This document shows positions 32,819 through 40,979 of a stretch of DNA of 64,000 nt, in pieces. Within the stretch, counting starts at the first letter, position 1; each line of letters opens with the position of its first letter. Both the position numbers and the translations under genes were made by a program. The stretch comes from an uncultured Eubacteriales bacterium (lineage in GTDB: Bacteria > Bacillota > Clostridia > Christensenellales > CAG-138): contig CACWYB010000001.1 in assembly GCA_902765005.1 (NCBI GenBank), positions 62,001 to 126,000 on the forward strand. Direction: 5' to 3'. The notes under the pieces were generated by a model. It was given only the letters and a program-made list of their open reading frames with translations. It did no database searches and was not told the DNA's origin.

Positions 32819-33430
32819 ATGCAAAAGAAGCTGACCATCCTTTTTATCGTCATCATCCTCTTGTCCCTGGGGGCCATCCTGTGGGCCTATCTGCAGGCGC
32901 CTGCTGAGCAGACGGACCCGGGGCTCACCGTCGTGCCCGCCCCGGAGCAGGCCAAGGCCCAGCGCCCTCCCTGCTTCCCCGACCAGGAGGACAACTACAT
33001 CCCCCTGCCCGAGACGGAGAACCTGGCCCTCAACAAGCCCATTCAATCCGGGGAGCACACGGACGTGTATGTGGCTGCCAATGTGAACGACGGCAAGACC
33101 GACACCTACTGGGAGAGCAAGGGCTTCCCCGCCCAGATGACCATTGAGCTGGGGGCGGCCAAGAAGATCTCCACCGTGGCCGTGCGGCTGAACCCCTCCG
33201 CCATTTGGGAGCCGCGGAAGCAGGAGATCGCCGTGCTGGTGAGCCAGGACGGCCAGGCCTACACGGAAGCGGCCCCCGCCGCCGTCTACGACTTTGATCC
33301 CGCCACGGGGAACCGGATCCGGATCGACTTTGACGCCGTGGAGGCGGCCTATGTGCAGGTGGTGTTCACCATGAACTCCTCCTCCCGCACCGGCGGCGCC
33401 CAGGCGGCAGAGATCGAGGTGTTCGAATAA
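32819..33430 (+). CDS. Membrane-anchored F5/8 type C (discoidin) domain protein
   Basis: 203 aa. An N-terminal transmembrane helix (about 5-25), a Pro-rich linker, and a discoidin/CBM32-like domain (about 65-203: NLALNKPIQSG, NDGKTDTYWES, IELGAAKKISTVAVRL). No catalytic domain is present, so it probably holds glycans at the cell surface, beside the glycosidase encoded 14 bases upstream. GGGAGG precedes the ATG at 32819. Confidence 0.85.
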   Translation: MQKKLTILFIVIILLSLGAILWAYLQAPAEQTDPGLTVVPAPEQAKAQRPPCFPDQEDNYIPLPETENLALNKPIQSGEHTDVYVAANVNDGKTDTYWESKGFPAQMTIELGAAKKISTVAVRLNPSAIWEPRKQEIAVLVSQDGQAYTEAAPAAVYDFDPATGNRIRIDFDAVEAAYVQVVFTMNSSSRTGGAQAAEIEVFE

Positions 33431-33450
33431 CGATTGGCGATCAACGGACG

Positions 33451-33496
33451 GATGCCGCGCTTTGCTTTTTGACAGCAAGGCGCGGCATCATTTTTT
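33451..33496 (+). terminator. Terminator of the beta-helix glycosidase operon
   Basis: GATGCCGCGC / GCGCGGCATC stem with an inner TTGCT/AGCAA helix, followed by ATTTTTT. Confidence 0.75.
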
Positions 33497-33501
33497 GCAC
33501 A

Positions 33502-33525
33502 AAAAGCCCCAATGCAGGGGCTTTT
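33502..33525 (-). terminator. Terminator of the GPH-GH2-GH1 operon
   Basis: AAAAGCCCC / GGGGCTTTT stem with 6-base loop; on the minus strand it ends in CTTTTTGTG, downstream of the GH1 stop. Confidence 0.6.
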
Positions 33526-33603
33526 ATGATATCAATCTTTTTTTCAACAGCCTTTTGAGCAGGCTTTCCGCCGGCAAAGAGCCCATCCGGCCGCAGCGGA
33601 GCC

Positions 33604-34878
33604 TCACCTGGTAAAGCTGCCCAGGAAAGCGAGGCTCCCTTTGGGGGTCCGCTGCTGGGTGGCCCGGTCCACGGCGACGAGGCCGAAGGTCATGGAGAAG
33701 CCCTTCTGCCACTCGAAGTTGTCCAGAAGGCTCCAGTACATATACCCCAGCACCGGGATGCCGTCTTCGACGCAGCCCTGCACGCCCTTGAGCGCCTCCT
33801 CGATGAAGGCCACCCGGCGCTCATCGTCCGCCACGGCCACGCCGTTTTCCGTGACCATGATGGGAATTGGCAGGCTCCTGTGCACGGTGCGGATCACATG
33901 GCCCAGGGCCTGGGGATAGAATTCATACTCCATCTGGGTGGATTCGGCTCCCTCGGGCACGGGCAGGCTCCCCTCCGGCCCCATGAGGGTCCGGGTATAG
34001 TTCTGCAGGCCGAAGAAATCGTCCTCCCGGATGTAGGGCAGATAGTGCAAAAACTCCTCGTCCCACTCCTTTTGGGCCATGGCTTCCCCGCCGGGCTGGG
34101 GCTGGATGTCGTGGAGGGACAGGGTGATGCCGATCTTCAGGTCGGGCTTGACCGCCTTCATGGCCGCCTTGGCCGCCTGATGGGCCTTCATGACCAACAG
34201 GTCCCCTTCCGGGGTCCGGGGCGCCACGAAAACCTGGGGCTGGGGCGTGCCGAAAAGCTGCATGTGCTCCCTGGCCTGCTGCTTCATCCGCGCCATCATG
34301 GGGTTCTCCAGGTTGATGCCCACCTGGATCTGGCCCTCCGCCTTCATTTTGCGCTGCATGAGCAGGGTGTAGCGCCGGGCGATGGCCGCCACCTGGATGC
34401 CCATGTTGGCCTCGTTGATGGTGCAGACGTAGTGCATGAGGTCCCCCAGCTTTTCCACCACGTAGCGGCAATAGCGGGCGAACTTCTCCACGGTCCCCTC
34501 CGCTTCCCAGCCGCCCTGCTCGATGAGCCACTTGGGGCTGGTGAAGTGATGCATGGTGACGATGGGCTCCACCCCGTGTTCCCGGCAGCAGAGCAGGACC
34601 TTGCGGTAGTGCCCGATCTCGTTTTCATCGAAGACGCCGGGCTGGGGCTCGATCCGCGCCCACTCGATGGAGAAGCGGTATGCGTTGAGGCCCGCCTCCG
34701 CCAGCAGCCGGATATCCTCCTCAAAGCGATGGTAGTGGTCGCAGGCGTCGCCGGAGGGCTCGTTGAAGCTGGTGAACTGCATGTGCTCCTGGGCCCAGTA
34801 GTCGCTGTGAATGTTGTTGCCCTCCACCTGGTGGGCCGCCGTGGCCGCGCCGATGAGAAAACCTTTGGGAAAGCGCAT
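33604..34878 (-). CDS. GH1 beta-glycosidase
   Basis: 424 aa, (beta/alpha)8 enzyme of family GH1. The opening FPKGFLIGAATAAHQVEG is the family N-terminal signature. Acid/base E156 lies in TINEANMG (usual form NEP), nucleophile E344 in VTENGVA, and YWSLLDNFEW binds the sugar. It hydrolyses beta-glucosides, galactosides or related sugars in the cytoplasm (no signal peptide). It follows the GH2 gene by 33 bases with GGGAGG before the ATG. The NEA in place of NEP is a mild deviation. Confidence 0.92.
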   Translation of the reverse strand: MRFPKGFLIGAATAAHQVEGNNIHSDYWAQEHMQFTSFNEPSGDACDHYHRFEEDIRLLAEAGLNAYRFSIEWARIEPQPGVFDENEIGHYRKVLLCCREHGVEPIVTMHHFTSPKWLIEQGGWEAEGTVEKFARYCRYVVEKLGDLMHYVCTINEANMGIQVAAIARRYTLLMQRKMKAEGQIQVGINLENPMMARMKQQAREHMQLFGTPQPQVFVAPRTPEGDLLVMKAHQAAKAAMKAVKPDLKIGITLSLHDIQPQPGGEAMAQKEWDEEFLHYLPYIREDDFFGLQNYTRTLMGPEGSLPVPEGAESTQMEYEFYPQALGHVIRTVHRSLPIPIMVTENGVAVADDERRVAFIEEALKGVQGCVEDGIPVLGYMYWSLLDNFEWQKGFSMTFGLVAVDRATQQRTPKGSLAFLGSFTR

Positions 34879-34911
34879 TGTATCCTCCCTTTCTTTTCGT
34901 TCCGGGTGCGG

Positions 34912-37053
34912 TTATTTTCTGATTCCCTGCAGGATGCGGTTGAGCCGTTGGATGCTCTGCTCGTCCGCGCCGCTCTGCTTCAAGAGGCTCACCATGGTCA
35001 TGCGGCCCATCATCCGCTGGAGGACCGGGTTGTCCTTCACGGCGTCGGCCACGTCCCCCCGCTCCGAAGCGCCCTTGGCCATCATGGCTTCCACGATGGG
35101 GCCGGCCTGGGGGTGTTGGCGGATCTCGCCCAGGGTGTCCAGGATGGAGAAGCAGGCGGGGTCGATCTCCTCCGCGTCGAACCAGTTGGTCACGGAAGCG
35201 GCGGCCTTGTTAAAGATGTAGCTTTCGTCAGGGGCGGCAACCCTGCGGATCACCATGGTGTCCCGGCAGGCGCCGGCCCGCGCCTCGATTTGATGCTCCC
35301 CCGTCAACGGGAGGCGGAAGCGAAAGACGGCCGTGCCGGACTGGGTGCCGATAAGGACGCCGTCCGCATAGAGGCTCACCTCGCTCCGGTTGGAATAGAC
35401 CTTGATCTCGGTCTCCTCCTCGCATCGGTTCACATAGCGGCTGCCGCACAGGTGGACGAAGGGCTCGGTCCTGTTCCAGGCGGCCTTATAGAGATAGAAG
35501 GCGTCCTTCCGGGTCTGCCGGTCGAAGGTGACCAGGCCCTTCTGGTTCTCCCCGTGCTTGCCCCCCTCGTCCCGGCCGTCGGCGGCGAAGTCGAACAGGT
35601 TCCACACGTGGGTGGCCCAGAGATAGGGCCGCGCCTCGATCATGCGGAGCATATGTTCGTGATAGAGGCACTGGTATTCCTCGGAATACTCCCCCTTCTC
35701 CGGATGGGCGGAATGGAAGGCGGGGTTGGCGTCCGCGCCGTATTCACTAAAGCCGATGACCCTGTCAGGGTACTTGGCGTGGTACTCGTCGAAGAACTCG
35801 TCCGTCTGCTCCAGCTCCCCCAGATACCAGCCGTAGTACAGGTTGTAGCTGTTCACGTCCGGGATCTGCAGGATGGGGCTGTCGATCTCCAGCATGAACA
35901 CGTTTGCCATGGTGGTTTTGCGGGTGGGGTCCAGCCGGTGGCACAGGTCGTTGAGGGCCCGATGGTTCTCCAGCAGCGCTTCATTGACGGCACTGGCGGC
36001 GGTGATCTCGTTGGAAAGGCCCCACACGGCGATGGAGGGGTGGTTGTAGCACTGGGTGATGAGCTCCTGCATCTGGGAAAGGGTGTTCCCGCGGCCGTTG
36101 GGCATGTGCAGGGTGATGTAAGGGATCTCGGCCCAGACCACGATGCCGTTTTCATCGCAGAGATCATAGAAAGCCTGGGCGTGCTGGTAGTGAGCCAGGC
36201 GCACCGTGTTGGCGCCGATCTCCCGGATGATGTCCATGTCGGCGGCGTGGTCGGCGTACAAGAGGGCGTTGCCCTTGCCCTTTTTATCCTGATGGCGGCT
36301 CACGCCCCGGAGGGGGTAGCTGCGGCCGTTGAGCCGGAACCCCTTCTGGGGGTCAAACTCGAACACCCGGCAGCCGAAGCGGACGCTCACCGCATCGCCG
36401 GAGGGGAGCTGGGCCGTGGCGGTATACAGATACGGATCGTTTGTCCCGTCCCAAAGATGGACGTTTTCGATAGTAAAGACAGCTTCTCTTTGAACGGTTT
36501 TGGTCTCCCCATGGACGGTGATGTCCACCGTCTCGCCGTTGTGCCAGGTCCTGACGGTGACGGTGGCCTGCTTCTTCTCCAGGTCCACGAGCGGCGTCAC
36601 CTGGATGCCGGGGGTGCCGTCCTTCAGAAGCTCGAAGTGCTCCCGGGGGACCGAGATCAGCTTCACGTCCCGGTACAGGCCGCCGTAGAAGGTGAAGTCC
36701 GCCTTCTGGGGGTAGACCCGGTCGCTGTCGCGGTTATCCACCTCGACGGCCAGGGTGCCGGGGCGGGGGATCTCCACCCGAAAGGCGGAATAGCCCCCCT
36801 CGTGGGTCGTCAGCAGCGCGTCGTCCAGGTAGACCCGGGCGGTGTGGTTGGCTCCGTCGATCTCCAAAACGTTCACCTCACCGGACAGCTCCTCCGGCCG
36901 GATCTCCCGCTCGTAGCGGCAGACGCCCCGGTAGTAGTCGTTGCCGCCGTCCTGGCCGTCCAGGGCGTTCCAGGTGTGGGGCAGGGTGACGGCTTGGGTT
37001 TGGCCTTCCTTGGTGAACCGCCAGCCGTCGTTGATCAGCATGGTCTTTCTCAT
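34912..37053 (-). CDS. GH2 beta-galactosidase/beta-glucuronidase family enzyme
   Basis: 713 aa with the GH2 layout: jelly-roll sugar-binding domain, immunoglobulin-like domain, TIM barrel, and a C-terminal extension. Acid/base E349 in WGLSNEIT and nucleophile E437 in GFSEYGADAN. It probably removes terminal beta-galactose or glucuronate in the cytoplasm. It stands between a GPH-type symporter and a GH1 gene, so imported short glycosides are the likely substrate. The last 100 residues after the barrel resemble the extra domain of clostridial GH2 enzymes, which I cannot name with certainty. AAGGAG before the ATG. Confidence 0.92.
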   Translation of the reverse strand: MRKTMLINDGWRFTKEGQTQAVTLPHTWNALDGQDGGNDYYRGVCRYEREIRPEELSGEVNVLEIDGANHTARVYLDDALLTTHEGGYSAFRVEIPRPGTLAVEVDNRDSDRVYPQKADFTFYGGLYRDVKLISVPREHFELLKDGTPGIQVTPLVDLEKKQATVTVRTWHNGETVDITVHGETKTVQREAVFTIENVHLWDGTNDPYLYTATAQLPSGDAVSVRFGCRVFEFDPQKGFRLNGRSYPLRGVSRHQDKKGKGNALLYADHAADMDIIREIGANTVRLAHYQHAQAFYDLCDENGIVVWAEIPYITLHMPNGRGNTLSQMQELITQCYNHPSIAVWGLSNEITAASAVNEALLENHRALNDLCHRLDPTRKTTMANVFMLEIDSPILQIPDVNSYNLYYGWYLGELEQTDEFFDEYHAKYPDRVIGFSEYGADANPAFHSAHPEKGEYSEEYQCLYHEHMLRMIEARPYLWATHVWNLFDFAADGRDEGGKHGENQKGLVTFDRQTRKDAFYLYKAAWNRTEPFVHLCGSRYVNRCEEETEIKVYSNRSEVSLYADGVLIGTQSGTAVFRFRLPLTGEHQIEARAGACRDTMVIRRVAAPDESYIFNKAAASVTNWFDAEEIDPACFSILDTLGEIRQHPQAGPIVEAMMAKGASERGDVADAVKDNPVLQRMMGRMTMVSLLKQSGADEQSIQRLNRILQGIRK

Positions 37054-37116
37054 TCTTGTCTCCTTTTCAAAAACGGGCCCGTGCGGCAGTCACGGGCCCA
37101 GGGATGCAGGCGGGGT

Positions 37117-38598
37117 TCAGTTCTCTTGGGCTGCGGTTTCGGCCTTCTTCTCCGCGATCCGCTTCTGCACGTCCACCATCTGGGCTTTGTCCAGCTTGCA
37201 GAAGCGCATGGCCAGCAGGGTGCAGAGCCAGCCCAGGATGGCCAGGCCGTACTTCAAAAACATGGTCACCCAGAACACGCCCGTGGTGGCGGGGTCGTTG
37301 GGCTGGGGCAGGGAGGCGGTGTAGCCGATGAGGGCCACGGCGCCCGTGGCGATGACGGAGGACACGGAGGACACGATCTTGTCCACCAGGGAGTAGGTGC
37401 CGGTGATGACGGCGGGGATATACTTGCCGCTGCGGTCCAGCTCAAAATCGATGATGTCCGCCATGAAGCCGGTGTTGGCCGTGGTCACGCACATCATGCA
37501 GCCGTTGAGGAGCAGGGTCAGCAGAATGTAGAGGATCATGGTCACGCCCATGTGGGCGATGGTCTTGGGGTCGATGACCACGAAGAACAGGATGGACACA
37601 AGCCCCGCGCCGATGCAGTACAACGTCCAGCGGACGATGGCTTCCTTGTTGCCGTGGCGGCCGGCGTACTTGGCGCCGATGACGGCAAAGATGATGGAGG
37701 GGAACATGCCGATAACGGACAGGATGGTGGCCAGCTGCATGTTGCCGATGAGGATGCCGGAGAGCATGGTGGCCACGATGCCGGTGGCCGCGGCCTGCTG
37801 GGCGATCTTATCGGAGGCGGCGGACACGATGTAGCACTGGAGGGGCTTGTTGTGGGCGAGGACGTCGATCATGTCCTTCAGCTTCAGCCGCTCGTCGGCC
37901 TTCTTGCCGATGCCCTTAAAGTTCTCGGGCTTGTCGAAAGCGGAGATGCCGATGGCCACCAGGACCATGCCCGCAAAGGAGATGGCCACCACCACCAGGG
38001 CGGAGGTCTTCAAAAAGCCCAGGGTGTACTCATTCCCGTACCGGGGCAGGATCACGTTGTTGAGAACGATGGTCAGGATCATGGGGACCACGTAGTTCAG
38101 CGCCGTCTGCCACACGCCCACGGTGGGCCGCTGCTTGGGATCGTTGGTGAGCAGGGCGGGCAGGGTCTGGGCGGTCATGTTGATGATGGTATAGCCGATG
38201 AAATACAGGAAGTAGAAGAGTATGAAGCCGACCACGCCCATGCCCTTGCCGGCGCCCAGCCAGAAGACCAGCAGCAAGCCGGCGGACTGGATCAGCCAGC
38301 CCATGGCCAGCAGGGGCCGGATCTTGCCGAAGGGGGTGTTTACCCGATCGTAGAGGAAGGCAAGCAGGGGGTCGGTGACCGCGTCGAAGATGCGGCCGAA
38401 GGCCAGCAGGCCGCCCACCGCCAGCGTGGCGATGCCGAAGCCCAGATTGGCCGCGTAGCCCACGTAGTTGTTGAACAGGATGTAGACCGCCATGCCGTTG
38501 AGGGCGTTGAAGGCGATGAGAATGATCTGCCAGAGCTTGGCCCGGCGATACTGAACGCCGTCGATCTGGGACTGGGTCAGGTCTTGATGCTTAGCCAT
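37117..38598 (-). CDS. GPH family sugar:cation symporter 1
   Basis: 493 aa, about 12 transmembrane helices of the MelB/UidB type (MFS_2). The conserved FDAVTDPLLAFLYDRVNTPFGKIRP loop is diagnostic. It would import a glycoside with a cation. The start at 38598 is preferred because AGGAGAGG lies upstream and the homologous N-terminus begins there. First gene of an operon with GH2 and GH1; divergent from an AraC regulator. A minus-strand -10 TACAAT sits at 38634-38639 with no good -35, as expected for an activator-dependent promoter. Confidence 0.92.
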   Translation of the reverse strand: MAKHQDLTQSQIDGVQYRRAKLWQIILIAFNALNGMAVYILFNNYVGYAANLGFGIATLAVGGLLAFGRIFDAVTDPLLAFLYDRVNTPFGKIRPLLAMGWLIQSAGLLLVFWLGAGKGMGVVGFILFYFLYFIGYTIINMTAQTLPALLTNDPKQRPTVGVWQTALNYVVPMILTIVLNNVILPRYGNEYTLGFLKTSALVVVAISFAGMVLVAIGISAFDKPENFKGIGKKADERLKLKDMIDVLAHNKPLQCYIVSAASDKIAQQAAATGIVATMLSGILIGNMQLATILSVIGMFPSIIFAVIGAKYAGRHGNKEAIVRWTLYCIGAGLVSILFFVVIDPKTIAHMGVTMILYILLTLLLNGCMMCVTTANTGFMADIIDFELDRSGKYIPAVITGTYSLVDKIVSSVSSVIATGAVALIGYTASLPQPNDPATTGVFWVTMFLKYGLAILGWLCTLLAMRFCKLDKAQMVDVQKRIAEKKAETAAQEN

Positions 38599-38740
38599 GA
38601 TGATGCCTCTCCTTGCTTTGTGTTTACACTGGCATTGTATCAGCCATCTTCGATCATAGTTAGAACGAAATAGTAAAAAATAGAAGAATATGATCCACTT
38701 TGTCGATCTGCTCCGTTTTTCGGGCAAGCCGGCGTAGGTA

Positions 38741-38769
38741 TTGCGGGAAATGGGAAGAAATGATAGAAT
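38741..38769 (+). promoter_or_regulatory. Promoter of the AraC regulator gene
   Basis: TTGCGG (38741-38746), 17 bp, TAGAAT (38764-38769), with the ATG at 38807 preceded by GGAGGG. Confidence 0.5.
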
Positions 38770-38806
38770 TAAATCATCATCAATAGAAGGATTCGGAGGG
38801 CCGACG

Positions 38807-40012
38807 ATGGACGTGGCGCTGTTCTCTTCCCTGCTCAGAAACCTGCTGCAGATCAATGTGATGTCCGCCCAAAAGGGAGAAAACGAGGTGTTCCGCCGGT
38901 TTCAGGACAGGTTCTGCTACCGCCCGGCCCTGCAGCCCGCCTTCACCGCCGCCGCCCTTGTTCAGTTTGCGGATCAGGCCCGGGAGCGGACCTTCTACGG
39001 CCTGCAGGACGATCTGGGGGTGTGTCTCATCTTCTTCCGGTTCGAGGAGCGGGTGTTTTTGCTGGGGCCCTTCGTGCGCACCGCCTTCGACCAGGAGAAG
39101 GTGCAGCGCGTGCTGCTGGCCTGCCGGCTGCCCGTGTCCTACGCCTCCTCCATCCGCCTCTACTGCAGCGCCTTCCCCATCCTCAGCTCCGCCCACGTCC
39201 GCTCCACGGCCCTTTCCTGCATCCGCTCCTTCTCCCAGGGGATCGAGGACTACGGCTACTGCCGCTTGAAAGGGGCGACGGAGGACAGGCTCCCGGTCCG
39301 CTCCCCCCGGGAGGAATCCCTGGACTACAGCGCCATCTACAACCGATACGACGTGGAGAACGCCTTTTTGCGCCTGGTGGAAGCGGGGGACACGGAAAAC
39401 GTGCTGACCGCCCATCGCCGCATGAACATGGCGGACCTGCGGCAAAACCGATACGTGAACGCCATCTACACCGACCCGGGGGTGGGCTTATCCATGCTCC
39501 GGGCCATGGTCCGCAAGGCCGCCGAGCGAGGGGGGGCCTCCCTGGTGGAGATCCACGAGATCACCCAGCGGGCCGTGCAGCAGATCGCCGCGGCGGGAAG
39601 CCTGGCGGAGCAGATGCGCTACTCCGACGCCATGATCCTGGAGCTCACGGAGGCCGTGCGCCGGAGCCGCCTAACCCTGGGGCGCTATTCGGAGCCGATC
39701 CGCAAGGTGATGGAGCATATCCAGCTGAACTACAGCCAGGCCCTGACATTGGAGGCGCTCTCCCGGGTGGCCAACCTCTCCCCCTCCTACCTCACCAAGG
39801 CCTTCAAGAAGGAGACGGGCATGACCCTGTTCCAGTACATCGCCCAGCTGCGCTGCCGGCAGGCGGCCCGGATGCTCCGGGACAGCCGTGCCTCCATCCA
39901 GGACATCAGCGGCTATGTGGGGTATGAGGACAACAACTACTTTGTGAAGGTGTTCCGCCGCCAGTATGGCGTGACCCCCAGCGAGTACAGACGCGACAAG
40001 GCCCCCTGCTGA
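38807..40012 (+). CDS. AraC family transcriptional regulator
   Basis: 401 aa. The C-terminal 100 residues have two helix-turn-helix units (LTLEALSRVANLSPSYLTKAFKKETGMT and IQDISGYVGYEDNNYFVKVFRRQYG). The first 280 residues are a sensory region of unknown fold, with no membrane segment. It is transcribed away from the GPH-GH2-GH1 operon and probably activates it in response to a sugar. The start at 38807 has GGAGGG six bases upstream. Confidence 0.92.
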   Translation: MDVALFSSLLRNLLQINVMSAQKGENEVFRRFQDRFCYRPALQPAFTAAALVQFADQARERTFYGLQDDLGVCLIFFRFEERVFLLGPFVRTAFDQEKVQRVLLACRLPVSYASSIRLYCSAFPILSSAHVRSTALSCIRSFSQGIEDYGYCRLKGATEDRLPVRSPREESLDYSAIYNRYDVENAFLRLVEAGDTENVLTAHRRMNMADLRQNRYVNAIYTDPGVGLSMLRAMVRKAAERGGASLVEIHEITQRAVQQIAAAGSLAEQMRYSDAMILELTEAVRRSRLTLGRYSEPIRKVMEHIQLNYSQALTLEALSRVANLSPSYLTKAFKKETGMTLFQYIAQLRCRQAARMLRDSRASIQDISGYVGYEDNNYFVKVFRRQYGVTPSEYRRDKAPC

Positions 40013-40070
40013 GAGGGCGGGGATATCTTTTCTGCGCTTCTCGGCGAAGCGTCCCTTTTAGGAGCATCGT

Positions 40071-40193
40071 ATGCCAGGCGGCGTATGCTATGGGCATATC
40101 CGCAAAGGAGGGATGTACCACGGCAACGGGGGAGAAACGGTAAACGGTATTAGACAAGGCGAAAGCCATAATAAAAAGCAAGGCAGCGCGTGA
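40071..40193 (+). CDS. Possible small ORF of 40 aa
   Basis: ATG at 40071 is preceded by AGGAG at a spacing of 6 bases and runs to a TGA within the terminator stem. The product would be glycine-rich and basic (MPGGVCYGHIRKGGMYH...). No family is recognised. The position in front of a terminator and the good ribosome site are the only support; it could be chance. Confidence 0.25.
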   Translation: MPGGVCYGHIRKGGMYHGNGGETVNGIRQGESHNKKQGSA

Positions 40194-40207
40194 TCGCTGC
40201 CTTTTTT
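40174..40207. terminator. Bidirectional terminator, AraC / PIG-L
   Basis: AAGGCAGCG / CGCTGCCTT stem with 6-base loop and T runs on both sides (TTTTTT plus, TTTTTAT minus). Confidence 0.75.
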
Positions 40208-40208
40208 G

Positions 40209-40979
40209 TCAGAGTCCGGCCTCGGGGAGGCAGTGCATCTGGGTGCGGCCCAGGACCCGGAAGCCCTCGGCCCTGCCCTTCAGGGTGCGCAGGCCGAAGC
40301 TGAGGGAGCGGAGCTTGAGATACAGGGCGATGCTTCCATAGTCCTCCGCGTCCGGCAGGAACTGGGTCCTGTGGCAAAGAATGGCGTCCAGCTGCCGGGA
40401 AAGGAGGCCCCGGGTGGCCACAAAGCGGTTGGGTCGGGCGGTCATATAGAAGGCAACGGCCTGCACGTTTGCGGGGGCAGCGCCGTGCTTTTCCATGATC
40501 CGGGGGAAGGGGGCGAAGAAGGCAAGGGCCTTGGCCATCTCCCCCACGTTTCGGTGGTCCGGGTGGCATTCGCTTCTCACATCCGGGTCCGGGGCGAAGA
40601 TGACCTGGGGCTGGAAATCCCCCATGACCCGGGCCACAGCGGCCAGCAGGTTCCCCCGGTCATAGAAGCCGCCGTCGCTGAAGGGCAAAAACCGCACGTC
40701 CTCCACCCCCAGGGCCTTGGCGGAGGACAAAGCTTCCGCCTGCCGCAGCGCAATAAGATCCTCGGGCGCGGTGCCGGCGGGGGCGTGCTCCAGGCCAAAG
40801 CGGCCGTCGGTGCAGATGAGGAAGCACACCTGCTTGCCGGCGGCGATGAGCTTCGCCGCCGTGGCCCCGGCGCCGATCTCGATGTCGTCCGGATGGGGGC
40901 CCAGGAACAGATACCGGTCGAACGCTTCCACCTGAGGCGCCGGCGCGGCCAGGCGAAGAACAAGGCTGACCAGGCTCAT
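40209..40979 (-). CDS. PIG-L family deacetylase
   Basis: 256 aa. Zinc motif GPHPDDIEIG (HxDD) near residue 30 and the distal HPDHRNVG histidines are both present, so the enzyme should be active as an N-acetylglucosamine-type or other amide deacetylase. No signal peptide: cytoplasmic. Its ATG overlaps the stop of the GPH symporter gene (ATGA), so the imported compound may be its substrate, for example an N-acetylated sugar (inference). Confidence 0.9.
   Translation of the reverse strand: MSLVSLVLRLAAPAPQVEAFDRYLFLGPHPDDIEIGAGATAAKLIAAGKQVCFLICTDGRFGLEHAPAGTAPEDLIALRQAEALSSAKALGVEDVRFLPFSDGGFYDRGNLLAAVARVMGDFQPQVIFAPDPDVRSECHPDHRNVGEMAKALAFFAPFPRIMEKHGAAPANVQAVAFYMTARPNRFVATRGLLSRQLDAILCHRTQFLPDAEDYGSIALYLKLRSLSFGLRTLKGRAEGFRVLGRTQMHCLPEAGL

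Noticed and set aside
33880-38673. Uninterrupted plus-strand frame of nearly 1600 codons
   Set aside because: It runs antisense to the GH1, GH2 and GPH genes, which have full family motifs and ribosome sites. High GC in codon position three removes stops from the opposite strand.
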